Shown one piece after another: positions 1 through 6,709 of a stretch of 9,278 nucleotides of DNA. The notes beneath the pieces were generated by a model that saw nothing but the letters and a program-made list of their open reading frames with translations, was not told where the DNA came from and searched no databases. Numbering within the stretch: the first letter of the stretch is position 1; each line of letters starts with the position of its first letter. A program made the translations under genes and the position numbers. The DNA lies in contig CAYFUH010000051.1 in NCBI GenBank assembly GCA_964346355.1, positions 1 through 9,278 of the forward strand, given 5' to 3'. The DNA comes from UBA6115 sp964346355. GTDB taxonomy: Bacteria; Bacillota; Clostridia; Christensenellales; Aristaeellaceae.

Positions 1-2
1 CG

Positions 3-41
3 CCAGGCGCTCAGGTGGCGGAAATTGTGGTGGAGGAGTGA
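3..41 (+). CDS. C-terminal end of a convergent gene, product unknown (partial)
   Basis: The plus strand starts inside an open frame that reads PGAQVAEIVVEE and stops at TGA 39-41. Just after this stop the base composition turns AT-rich, as expected at a gene end, and 58 bases further on lies a hairpin with a T-run in plus orientation (100-135). That makes a plus-strand gene ending here, convergent with the transporter operon, the simplest reading. Twelve residues are too few to name a family. A second open frame on the same strand (stop 67-69) cannot be excluded, but its Arg/Trp-rich translation looks less protein-like. Confidence 0.4.
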   Translation, partial: PGAQVAEIVVEE

Positions 42-99
42 TCCCACGATTCATACTGATGTAAAATAGACATTGCTTTAGCAGAAACATTCAGTCTTG

Positions 100-135
100 A
101 AAAGCCAGCATCTTCAAAGAGTTGCTGGCTTTTTT
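100..135. terminator. Probable bidirectional intrinsic terminator
   Basis: An 11-bp perfect stem pairs 100-110 (AAAAGCCAGCA) with 123-133 (TGCTGGCTTTT); the 12-base loop has some further pairing. In plus orientation the stem runs into a six-T tract at 130-135. In minus orientation it ends in four Ts. It lies 44 bases beyond the stop of the last permease gene and about 58 bases beyond the putative plus-strand gene end. It therefore probably stops transcription from both sides, more strongly on the plus strand. Confidence 0.8.
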
Positions 136-176
136 GTATTTGCTTGGAAGTCACCAATCTGGCTCCCCCCGCAGCC

Positions 177-1280
177 TTAGCGCTGCCGGGCTTTCCTGCC
201 AGGTTTTACCTGCACGGCTTTCTTTTTTGTGCGCTGGGAGGAGGCGATGACCGCCCGCTGGATGATGATGAACAGCAAGAGGAGGGCGCTGGTGAAGATC
301 TTGGCCCACCAGGAGTTCATGGAACCGTTGAAGGTGATGATGGCAGGGATGGTGGCCTTGAGCAACACACCAAACAGGGTGCCAAACATATAGCCCACGC
401 CGCCGGAGAGCATCACGCCACCGATGACGCAAGCGGAAATAACATCCAGTTCACTGCCGTTTAAGGACAGGTTCCAACCGGACTTGACGTACAAGGCGTA
501 GGAAATGCCCGCCAAAACGGAGCACAGGCCGTTGAAACTGTACACCAGCACCTTGGTCCTGGCGACCGGCAAGCCCATGAGGGTGGCGGATTGCTCGTTG
601 CCGCCGATGGCGTACACATTGCGGCCAAAGCGGGTTTTCTGCAGAATGATGGCACCGATTACAATCATCACGATGAAGGCGATGGTGTTCAAATCGATGC
701 TGGCTACCGGCTTAATTTTCACCCATTCCCCCTGGGCGTTGGGCCAGGTAAGGTAGATTTTGAAGCCTGCCAGGGCGTCAATCATCTCGTGCTTGATGGA
801 GATGGACTCCCGGCTGATCAGGGAGCAGACGCCCCGGGCAAAGAACATGCCAGTCAGCGTGGTGATAAAGGGCGGGACATTCAGATACTGGATGCAGGCC
901 CCCATCAGCGCGCCCAGGCCCACCCCCGCCACCAGCGCGATGATGATGCACACCAGGGGGTGCAAGCCCAGCACCGTGGTACCAAAGGCGATAATCATCC
1001 CGGTCAGGGAGGCGACAGCCGCCACGGACAGGTCAATTCCCCCGGTGATGAGGACCAGGGTCATCCCCACAGCGGATATGCCGATGTAGGCATTGTCGCT
1101 GAAGAAGAGCATGAAGGTGCGCACGGTGGTGAAGCCTTTGCCGCCATACAGCAGGGCGCCAACAAGATAGATCAGCAGGAAGATGCCAATGGTGGCATAG
1201 ACCATCAGGTACTGGGGATTGGTGAGCAGGGTACGAAGCCGCTTGGCATTCCCCTGGCGCAGGGCCTTGGCATCAGACAC
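177..1280 (-). CDS. yjfF: Sugar ABC transporter permease, YjfF type
   Basis: Inner-membrane permease of the BPD_transp_2 (RbsC/AraH-like) family, 367 aa, expected to pair with the neighbouring YtfT-like permease to form the sugar channel. Hydrophobic segments begin near residue 25. The family signature GMTLVLITGGIDLSVAAVA (about 72-90) is clear, followed by the segment NVPPFITTLTGMFFARG (134-150), the loop RFGRNVYAIGGNEQSA (217-232) and a late motif CVIGGVMLSGGVGYMFGTLFG (about 284-304). The tail is short and basic (TKKKAVQVKPGRKARQR). The GTG at 1280 is chosen because GGGAGG (1294-1289) lies 8 bases upstream. The in-frame GTG at 1289 overlaps that ribosome binding site itself and would only add three residues. 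The start overlaps the end of the upstream permease by 8 bases (GTGTCTGA), pointing to translational coupling. This is the last gene of the operon. Assignment to YjfF over other permeases rests on gene order and overall resemblance. Confidence 0.9.
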   Translation of the reverse strand: MSDAKALRQGNAKRLRTLLTNPQYLMVYATIGIFLLIYLVGALLYGGKGFTTVRTFMLFFSDNAYIGISAVGMTLVLITGGIDLSVAAVASLTGMIIAFGTTVLGLHPLVCIIIALVAGVGLGALMGACIQYLNVPPFITTLTGMFFARGVCSLISRESISIKHEMIDALAGFKIYLTWPNAQGEWVKIKPVASIDLNTIAFIVMIVIGAIILQKTRFGRNVYAIGGNEQSATLMGLPVARTKVLVYSFNGLCSVLAGISYALYVKSGWNLSLNGSELDVISACVIGGVMLSGGVGYMFGTLFGVLLKATIPAIITFNGSMNSWWAKIFTSALLLLFIIIQRAVIASSQRTKKKAVQVKPGRKARQR

Positions 1281-2355
1281 GGGCTTCACCTCCCATCATC
1301 AGTCGCTTCCGGTCCCGGCGCTTGGCGATGGCATTGCGAACCGGTTCGGACTGTAGGACAATCACCACGGCGATAATAAGGGCTTTGAAGGCCATGATGG
1401 CCTCTGACACGATGCCAAAGTACAAGACCAGGGTGGTGATGGTGCGGATAATCAGCGAGCCCACCACCGTGCCCAGCAGGCTGAACTTGCCCCCCGTCAT
1501 GCTGGTGCCGCCGATGACCACCGCCAGGATGGCGTCCATCTCGTAACCCAGGCCTGCATTGTTGCTGTCGTTGCTGGAGATGCGGCTGGAATAGATGAGG
1601 CCTGAAATACCGGACAAAAAGCCCGTCAATACGTAGGCGATGATGATGATGACGTCTGCCCGCAGGCCGGACACCCGGCTGGCGCTTTTGTTGATGCCCA
1701 CGGATTCCACAAACATGCCGTAGGATGTCCTGCGCACAAACAGCATCACCGTCACCACCACCAAAAGGGTGATTATGATGGGCACCGGGATGCCCAGGAT
1801 GCTGCCGTTGCCAATGAATTTAAAGGGGCTAAACTGGGTGGTGAACTGCTTGCCGTTGGTGATAATCTGGGCGATGCCCCGCCCCCCCACCATGAGGATG
1901 AGGGTCGCGATGATGGGCTGCAATCTCAGCTTGCCAATCAACACGCCGTTGAACAGGCCCATCAGGGTGCAGGCCAGCAGGGGCAGCAAAATCACCAGGT
2001 AAAAGGGCTGGACGGTGTAGTCCCCCGGGGTGTTGTACACCAGCACGTCCCATCGCAGAAACTTCAAGGCAATGGCCCCGGACACCGCCACCAGGGCGCC
2101 TACGGAGATGTCCGTACCCCCCAGGGCAATCACCAGGGTCATGCCCATGGCAATGATGGTGATTTCAGATGCCCGGTTCAAAATATCAATGGGGGTGCCG
2201 TACAGCACCTTGGTGCCATCGCTTAAGGTGCGCAGCTGGATGCTTAAAAAATCCGGCCGCAGGATGAAGCCCACCAGCAAAATCAGCAGCTGGGCAATGA
2301 TCGCCCAAAACAGCTTGGAGCGCAGGAAGGCGCTGTGAAGCTTTGTTTGTTTCAT
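1273..2355 (-). CDS. ytfT: Sugar ABC transporter permease, YtfT type
   Basis: Inner-membrane permease of the BPD_transp_2 family, 360 aa, the first of two permeases in a YtfQRT-YjfF-type importer. After a short basic N-terminus, a first hydrophobic helix covers about 15-32. The signature GMTLVIALGGTDISVGALVA spans 71-90, and NGVLIGKLRLQPIIATLILM (136-155) marks the central helices. AVVIGGTSMTGGKFSLLGTV (278-297) is the conserved late motif, and the C-terminal tail is basic (RKRLMMGGEARV). Its ATG overlaps the ATPase stop codon as ATGA, with GGAGG (2367-2363) 7 bases upstream, so translation is probably coupled to the ATPase. It has an extra hydrophilic stretch at about 100-117 (RWDVLVYNTPGDYTVQPF), probably an extracytoplasmic loop. 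Substrate cannot be read from the permease alone; characterised relatives carry galactofuranose, arabinose or fructose. Confidence 0.9.
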   Translation of the reverse strand: MKQTKLHSAFLRSKLFWAIIAQLLILLVGFILRPDFLSIQLRTLSDGTKVLYGTPIDILNRASEITIIAMGMTLVIALGGTDISVGALVAVSGAIALKFLRWDVLVYNTPGDYTVQPFYLVILLPLLACTLMGLFNGVLIGKLRLQPIIATLILMVGGRGIAQIITNGKQFTTQFSPFKFIGNGSILGIPVPIIITLLVVVTVMLFVRRTSYGMFVESVGINKSASRVSGLRADVIIIIAYVLTGFLSGISGLIYSSRISSNDSNNAGLGYEMDAILAVVIGGTSMTGGKFSLLGTVVGSLIIRTITTLVLYFGIVSEAIMAFKALIIAVVIVLQSEPVRNAIAKRRDRKRLMMGGEARV

Positions 2356-3866
2356 ACGGCTTCCTCCTTCTCCCCTTCTCCCGCGATGATGCCCAGGATG
2401 TCCGCCTGGGTGCAGCAGGCGCCATCCAATTCTGCCGCCTTTTTCAAATCCCGCATGACAAGGATGCGGTTGGCGCAGCGGATGATTTCATCCATCTCGG
2501 AGCTGATGAAGATGATGCCCATGCCCTGGGCACACATTTCCAGCATCAGGCGTTGAATTTCCGCCTTGGCCCCCACGTCGATGCCCCGGGTGGGCTCGTC
2601 CAGGATGAGCAGGTCCGGCTGGGTGGCCATCCACCTGGCCAATATCACCTTTTGCTGGTTGCCGCCGGATAATTCCCCCACCTTCTTGTCCGCGTCAGGG
2701 GTTGCGATGGACAGCAGCTTGATGTACTTGTCTGCCAGTTCTTGCTGCTCTGCCTTGGGCAGGGGGTTCATGAGGCCCCGGGTGGACTGGATCGCCAGCG
2801 CGATGTTCTCCCTGATGGATAAATCCCCAATGATGCCGTCCCGCTTGCGGTCCTCCGGGCAGAAGGCCATCTTGCTTTTGATGGCATCCAGGGGTGTCTT
2901 TAAGGCCAGGGGTTTGCCGTGCATGCTGACGCTGCCCTGCTGGGGGGCGGCCACGCCAAAGAGCATCTCCGCGGTTTCTGTTCGCCCGCTGCCCAAAAGG
3001 CCTGCGAAGCCCACCAGTTCCCCCTGCTTAACGTGGAGGGAAATGTCCTCCACCTTGCCGGAGATGCCAATGCCATCCGCGAAGAGCACCACCGAGGCAC
3101 CCTCCTCTTGGGGTGCTTTTGTCAGGTTATACATCTGGCTGATGTCCTTGCCAATCATGCTGGTGACCAATTCCAGTTTGGTGATGTCCCGGGTTAAGTA
3201 TTCACCCACCAGTTTGCCGTTTCGCAGCACGGTGAGGCGGTCGCTGACGGCATAGACCTGGTCCAGAAAATGGGTGATGAAAATGATGCCCAGGCCCTGG
3301 GCCTTTAACTCATTCATCACCAGGAAGAGGTTATTGACCTCGTTTTCATCCAGGGAGGAGGTGGGCTCGTCCAAAATCAGAATCTTGGCGTTGATGTCCA
3401 CCGCCCGGGCAATGGAGGCCATCTGCTGGATGGCGATGGAATAGGTGGACAAGGGCAGGGTGACATCAATGTCCATCCCCATCCTCAGCATCAGCGCATG
3501 GGCCCTGCTGTTGATGGTTTTCCAGTCAATCTGCCCCCGCTTCATGGGCTGGCGGCCGATGAAAATGTTCTCCGCCACCGTCAGATTGGGGCAGAGGTTG
3601 ATTTCCTGGTACACCGTGGAGATGCCCAGGCGCTGGGCCTCCAGGGGGTTGGAGGGCCTAATGGGTTCCCCATTTAGCAGTATCGCGCCCGCATCCATGC
3701 GATGCACGCCGGTGAGCACCTTGATGAGGGTGGACTTGCCGGCGCCGTTTTCACCCAGCAGCGCGTGGACTTCCCCCTGTCTGAGGTAAAAATCCACCTT
3801 GTCCAGCGCTTTCACGCCCGGAAAGGTCATTTCCATGCCTTTCATTTCCAGTATGATGTCCTGCAA
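2352..3866 (-). CDS. ytfR: Sugar ABC transporter ATP-binding protein, YtfR type (two ATPase domains)
   Basis: Cytoplasmic ATPase energising the importer, 504 aa, the normal length for the RbsA/MglA/YtfR class with two fused ABC domains. Domain 1 has Walker A GENGAGKST (38-46), Q-loop Gln87, a relaxed signature YSIAIQQMASIARA (142-155), Walker B ILILDEPTSSLD (162-173) and switch His199. Domain 2 has a degenerate Walker A without the usual lysine (GLLGSGRTE, 289-297), a canonical LSGGNQQK signature (399-406), Walker B LLILDEPTRGID (419-430), and no His at the switch position (SSEMDE). This asymmetry is normal for the class, with one site probably hydrolysing. The start is a TTG with an AAAGGGTGA site (3879-3871) four bases upstream. 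The ATG eight codons in lacks such a site, and starting there would trim the residues that align with relatives. It lies 83 bases after the binding-protein gene, behind a strong hairpin, and its last codon overlaps the next ATG. Confidence 0.95.
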   Translation of the reverse strand: MQDIILEMKGMEMTFPGVKALDKVDFYLRQGEVHALLGENGAGKSTLIKVLTGVHRMDAGAILLNGEPIRPSNPLEAQRLGISTVYQEINLCPNLTVAENIFIGRQPMKRGQIDWKTINSRAHALMLRMGMDIDVTLPLSTYSIAIQQMASIARAVDINAKILILDEPTSSLDENEVNNLFLVMNELKAQGLGIIFITHFLDQVYAVSDRLTVLRNGKLVGEYLTRDITKLELVTSMIGKDISQMYNLTKAPQEEGASVVLFADGIGISGKVEDISLHVKQGELVGFAGLLGSGRTETAEMLFGVAAPQQGSVSMHGKPLALKTPLDAIKSKMAFCPEDRKRDGIIGDLSIRENIALAIQSTRGLMNPLPKAEQQELADKYIKLLSIATPDADKKVGELSGGNQQKVILARWMATQPDLLILDEPTRGIDVGAKAEIQRLMLEMCAQGMGIIFISSEMDEIIRCANRILVMRDLKKAAELDGACCTQADILGIIAGEGEKEEAV

Positions 3867-3870
3867 GAAA

Positions 3871-3880
3871 TCACCCTTTC
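3871..3880 (-). promoter_or_regulatory. Ribosome binding site selecting the TTG start of the ATPase
   Basis: AAAGGGTGA matches the anti-Shine-Dalgarno complement (AAGGAGGTGA) with gaps and stands four bases before TTG 3866-3864. It is the only good site near the N-terminus. Together with the weak TTG codon it suggests modest translation of the ATPase compared with the binding protein, which has GGAGG and ATG. Confidence 0.6.
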
Positions 3881-3892
3881 TTCACATGGTTT

Positions 3893-3926
3893 ACGGACGG
3901 ATGAGGGGAAGCCCTCATCCGTCCGT
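3893..3926 (-). promoter_or_regulatory. Stable intercistronic hairpin between binding-protein and ATPase genes
   Basis: A 15-bp perfect inverted repeat pairs 3893-3907 (ACGGACGGATGAGGG) with 3912-3926, with a 4-base loop. It begins 23 bases after the binding-protein stop codon and ends 26 bases before the ATPase start. No T-run follows on either strand (minus continues AAACCATG), so it is not a standard terminator. Such hairpins after binding-protein genes are known, as in malE, to protect the upstream message from 3' decay and so give more binding protein than ATPase and permease. That role is inferred here. Confidence 0.8.
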
Positions 3927-3928
3927 GT

Positions 3929-3952
3929 CTCGCTTAGTCGCTTAACAGCTTA
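3929..3952 (-). repeat. Three tandem 8-base units with stop codons in all three frames
   Basis: On the minus strand, starting at the TAA stop of the binding-protein gene, the unit TAAGCNNN occurs three times in direct succession (3952-3945, 3944-3937, 3936-3929). Because the period is eight, the three TAA triplets fall in the three different reading frames. The repeat stands directly before the intercistronic hairpin. Confidence 0.7.
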
Positions 3953-4948
3953 GTAGAGGCGCTCGCCAATCTTGTCTTCTGCCTTCTCAGACAGCCGGCC
4001 GTCGGCGGAGTAAACGATGCCGCCCTCGGCGTCAAAGGCGCCTTCTTCGGGATGGATCAGGGTCTTGTCCATGGGCTCCCCGTCGATGAGGCGCTGCAGC
4101 GCAGCGACCACAAAGGGGCCGTACAGCGGGGTGCACTCGATGGTGGCGTTCATGTCGCCGGCGATAATGGCGTCAAAAGCCGTCTTGGGGGCGTCACAGC
4201 CCACGATGATGATGTCTTCGCCGGGGTCCTTGCCCGCAGCCTTGATGGATTCGATGGCACCTAAGGCCATGTCGTCGTTGTGAGCTAAGAGGATGTCGAT
4301 CTTGTCGTGGGCTTTCAGGAAGGACTCCATGACGGCCTGGCCTTCAGCACGGGTGAAGTTGCCCGTCTGGGAGGCGATGACCTTCAGGTTGGGATAGTTG
4401 GCCAGCACTTCCAGGATGCCTTCCTGGCGGCCGGTGGCGGCGTCCGCGCCGGTGGTGCCTTCCAGGATAACCACATTGAGCTCCTCATCGGCCTTGCCCA
4501 GTTTCTCGACATAATTGGCCGTCCAGTATGCCATGCGGCGGCCTTCCTCCACGAAGTCCCCGCCAAAGGCAGCGGCATATTCGATGTTGTCCAGGGTGCT
4601 TTGCTCGGGCATCCGGTCCAGCAGCACCAGGGGAATTTCAGCCTCGTTGACTTCCTTCAGCACCTCGTCCCAGCCGGTGGAAACCACGCTGGTGAACAGG
4701 ATGTAGTCCACGCCCTGGGAGATGAAGTTGCGCAGGGCCTTCACCTGGTTTTCCTGCTTTTGCTGGGCGTCGTCATAGACCAGGTCCCAGCCCGCTTCCG
4801 CGATGGCAGCCTTGACGCTGTCGGTGTTGGCGGTGCGCCAGTCAGATTCCTGACCAATCTGGGAAAAGCCGACGGTGACCGCAGCAGCGCTTGTCGCGAT
4901 GCCCAGCACCATCATGAGTGCCACAACCAGTGTGAGTAGTTTTTTCAT
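3950..4948 (-). CDS. ytfQ: Secreted sugar-binding protein of the importer, YtfQ type
   Basis: Extracytoplasmic receptor (332 aa, type I periplasmic-binding fold) that delivers a sugar to the YtfR/YtfT/YjfF importer. Residues 1-23 form a signal peptide with a likely signal peptidase I site after Ala-Ala-Ala (SAAA-VTVGFSQ). There is no lipobox cysteine. YtfQ-family blocks are plain: VGFSQIGQESDWR (26-38), QQKQENQVKALRNF (62-75), SQTGNFTRAEG (193-203), AHNDDMALGAI (222-232) and CDAPKTAFDA near 251-260. The start is set by GGAGG (4961-4957) eight bases before ATG 4948; the frame is open for 24 more codons upstream, but that extension has no such site and would bury the signal peptide. It is first in the transporter operon, behind its own regulatory gap. 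Characterised homologues bind galactofuranose (E. coli), arabinose or fructose, so a furanose sugar is likely but the exact one is open. It is a paralogue of the anchored receptor at 8124-9119. Confidence 0.93.
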   Translation of the reverse strand: MKKLLTLVVALMMVLGIATSAAAVTVGFSQIGQESDWRTANTDSVKAAIAEAGWDLVYDDAQQKQENQVKALRNFISQGVDYILFTSVVSTGWDEVLKEVNEAEIPLVLLDRMPEQSTLDNIEYAAAFGGDFVEEGRRMAYWTANYVEKLGKADEELNVVILEGTTGADAATGRQEGILEVLANYPNLKVIASQTGNFTRAEGQAVMESFLKAHDKIDILLAHNDDMALGAIESIKAAGKDPGEDIIIVGCDAPKTAFDAIIAGDMNATIECTPLYGPFVVAALQRLIDGEPMDKTLIHPEEGAFDAEGGIVYSADGRLSEKAEDKIGERLY

Positions 4949-4969
4949 GTCTTTTTCCTCCATATTTTT

Positions 4970-4986
4970 GGCATTACCCGCATGCC
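4970..4986 (-). promoter_or_regulatory. Small dyad in the leader of the transporter operon
   Basis: GGCAT (4970-4974) pairs with ATGCC (4982-4986) around a 7-base loop, immediately downstream of the -10 candidate. It could be a 5'-end RNA hairpin or an operator half-site pair covering the transcription start. Five base pairs is weak evidence. Confidence 0.25.
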
Positions 4987-4994
4987 TTTGCCCC

Positions 4995-5023
4995 AGTGTA
5001 TGGCGTACAGAGAAAAACATCCA
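4995..5023 (-). promoter_or_regulatory. Candidate weak promoter of the transporter operon
   Basis: On the minus strand TACACT (5000-4995) matches the sigma-A -10 box at four of six positions. TGGATG (5023-5018) sits 17 bases upstream as a poor -35 box, three of six. The predicted leader is about 40 bases. A weak -35 is what one expects of an activator-dependent promoter, and a regulator of the activator type is encoded just upstream. Other placements in this AT-rich gap are possible. Confidence 0.35.
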
Positions 5024-5035
5024 TGGGCTGTGATT

Positions 5036-5060
5036 GGAAAAAAATGGAATTTTTTCGGAA
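5036..5060 (-). promoter_or_regulatory. Helically phased GGAA repeats, possible regulator binding site
   Basis: On the plus strand GGAA occurs at 5036-5039, 5046-5049 and 5057-5060, that is, 10 and 11 bases apart and on one face of the helix, with A/T runs between. On the transcribed side this reads TTCC. The block lies just upstream of the candidate -35 box. AraC-family proteins carry two helix-turn-helix units that contact neighbouring major grooves, so a phased repeat suits the response regulator encoded next door. This link is inference. Confidence 0.3.
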
Positions 5061-5075
5061 CTTGATCTGCTTTAG

Positions 5076-5089
5076 TGAAAACGCTTTGC
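5076..5089 (+). promoter_or_regulatory. cre-like catabolite control site
   Basis: TGAAAACGCTTTGC resembles the CcpA operator TGWAAGCGYTWNCA. Read on the minus strand it is GCAAAGCGTTTTCA, agreeing at all positions except the first two. It lies between the regulator stop and the transporter promoter candidate. A carbon-source transporter is a usual CcpA target, but a LacI/GalR-type operator would look alike. Confidence 0.4.
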
Positions 5090-5097
5090 TGTTGGTA

Positions 5098-6708
5098 TCA
5101 ACTGCCCTGGCCCAAGCTGCGCCTGAACTCCCGGGGGGACATGCCCACCTGTTTTTTAAAGAGGTAGCTGAAGTAGTGGGGGTCATTATATCCTACTGCC
5201 AATGAAATCTGGGCGGAGCGATCCGCTGTGCTGCTGAGCAGGTGCTTAGCCTTTTCCATGCGCACCTGGGTGACATACTCGGTGAAGGTCTGCCCCATCT
5301 CCTGTGAGAACACGGTGGAGAAATGGTTGTTGGACAGGGCGACATGGCCTGCCACATCCTGCAGGGTCATCCCCGGGTTGCTGTAGTGGGCGTCAATATA
5401 TAAGCAGGCCTTGCGCAGTACTTCGCCGTAACGGGATACGGCATGGGCATCCCGGTAATAAAGGGCTGCGTGGATGATTTGCTTCCCGGCTACCAGGGCT
5501 TCCCCGGATTTTGCTGACAGTTTTAACAGCTCTGACTGCTGGGTCAAGCGGGGCGGCAAGACCTGTGCCGGCTCGCCGCCGCACTGCTTGATAATCCGGG
5601 TTGCCGCAAGCAGCACATCCATCAGCAGGTAGTTTTGTACCATCAGGGACTGGGCAGCGTAAGCCCCCATGCTGTCAAAATATTCCGCCACCAAGCCCTC
5701 CCCTTCCGTAATGGGCGCGTACAGCAGCCGCTCATACAGGGGCAGCATGCTCACCCGGGTGATGTCCCAGGTGGCGGACAGGTCAATATCCAGGGAACCG
5801 GCGATGCGGGGCGGCTGCCCCGCCATGGTATCCAGCACAGCCCGGGCGGAGGCCAAGGCCTGGGGCAAATCCTGCATCCTGGTGACCGGGCTGCCAATGG
5901 CGATGGCGGGCAGGCTCAGCCGCTGTTTGAGCGCCTCGTGACGCAGGGACTGGGCCAGGGCATAGGCGCGCTCCTCCAGGTCCTCACTGGGCGCGTCCCC
6001 CTCTGGTTGAATGAGCAGCAATGCGGGGGTGTCCATGCTGGTCACAAAGCAAGCGCCGCTGTCCTGGCCATCCACCAAGTGATGCAGGCAGCCGATGAGG
6101 GGTTGCTTTTCTTCCTCTTTGGGCTGGCCCAGCAGCATCACCAGGTATTGGCTGCCCAGGATGTCCATCCCCAATTCATCCGCCTTATTAAGCAGCTGGT
6201 CTTGATAGCCGCCCGTCAATAGTTGGGTGAGGAGCTGCTCCTTGGCGTAGCGGGCGGAGGTCTGAAGGCGGCTGCGCAACAGGGCGGTGTCTGCCCGCAG
6301 GGCCCGCTCCTCCCTGATTTTCTGCGCCATGCCACGGAGGGCGTCCTCCAGTTTCTTGAGCGTGACAGGCTTTAGGAGGTATTGCCTGACACCAATCTCA
6401 ATCGCCTGCTGGGCATACTCAAAATCATCGTAGCCGCTTAAAATAATAATGCTAATCCAGGGCAGTGCCTGGGCCACCTTTCGGGACAGCGCCAGGCCAT
6501 CCATAAAGGGCATGCGGATGTCGGTGATGACGATGTCCGGCTTCAAGTCGGCAATCATGGGCAAGGCCATTTCCCCGTCCGGGGCTTCCCCCACCAGGCT
6601 AAAAGGGGTGTCCTCCCAGGGAAAACCATCCCGGATGCCTTCCCGGATGACGATTTCATCATCCACCAGGAAAACCGTGAACTGCTCGTCCTGCCTGCTT
6701 TTTTCCAT
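5098..6708 (-). CDS. YesN-type response regulator with AraC-family DNA-binding domain
   Basis: Cytoplasmic transcription regulator, 536 aa. The N-terminal receiver domain (about 11-125) has the acidic pair Asp16-Asp17, the phospho-acceptor Asp63 in ITDIRMP, Ser91 in ILSGYDD and Lys113 in LLKPV, so all phosphorylation residues are present. A middle region of about 300 residues, seen in many YesN proteins, shows no motif I recognise. The C-terminal 100 residues are an AraC-type double helix-turn-helix: first unit about 448-469 (TLQDVAGHVALSNNHF), second about 497-520 (ISLAVGYNDPHYFSYLFKK), ending in the family motif GMSPREFRR. The ATG starts one base after the kinase stop (TGATATG) with AAGGAT as a weak ribosome site, so the pair is translationally coupled. 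It is probably phosphorylated by the adjacent kinase and activates the transporter operon starting 150 bases downstream; that target is inferred from position. Confidence 0.93.
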   Translation of the reverse strand: MEKSRQDEQFTVFLVDDEIVIREGIRDGFPWEDTPFSLVGEAPDGEMALPMIADLKPDIVITDIRMPFMDGLALSRKVAQALPWISIIILSGYDDFEYAQQAIEIGVRQYLLKPVTLKKLEDALRGMAQKIREERALRADTALLRSRLQTSARYAKEQLLTQLLTGGYQDQLLNKADELGMDILGSQYLVMLLGQPKEEEKQPLIGCLHHLVDGQDSGACFVTSMDTPALLLIQPEGDAPSEDLEERAYALAQSLRHEALKQRLSLPAIAIGSPVTRMQDLPQALASARAVLDTMAGQPPRIAGSLDIDLSATWDITRVSMLPLYERLLYAPITEGEGLVAEYFDSMGAYAAQSLMVQNYLLMDVLLAATRIIKQCGGEPAQVLPPRLTQQSELLKLSAKSGEALVAGKQIIHAALYYRDAHAVSRYGEVLRKACLYIDAHYSNPGMTLQDVAGHVALSNNHFSTVFSQEMGQTFTEYVTQVRMEKAKHLLSSTADRSAQISLAVGYNDPHYFSYLFKKQVGMSPREFRRSLGQGS

Positions 6709-6709
6709 A

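Noticed and set aside
591..1376. Long plus-strand frame of 261 codons opposite the permease genes
   Set aside because: It is rich in His, Asp, Gly and Gln without domains or a hydrophobic core, and it mirrors the codon pattern of the clear permease genes on the other strand.
3893..3926. Reading the intercistronic hairpin as an intrinsic terminator
   Set aside because: No T-run follows on either strand and the downstream genes complete the same importer, so full termination is unlikely.
4307..4939. Plus-strand frame of 210 codons opposite the transport receptor
   Set aside because: It lies wholly antisense to a well-supported YtfQ family gene and has no recognisable protein features.
4949..5020. 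Longer version of the transport receptor starting at 5020
   Set aside because: It would put 24 polar residues before the signal peptide and has no ribosome site, while ATG 4948 has GGAGG at eight bases.
5091..5102. Small GTTG/CAAC dyad at the regulator stop codon as a terminator
   Set aside because: A four-base stem without a T-run cannot support termination.
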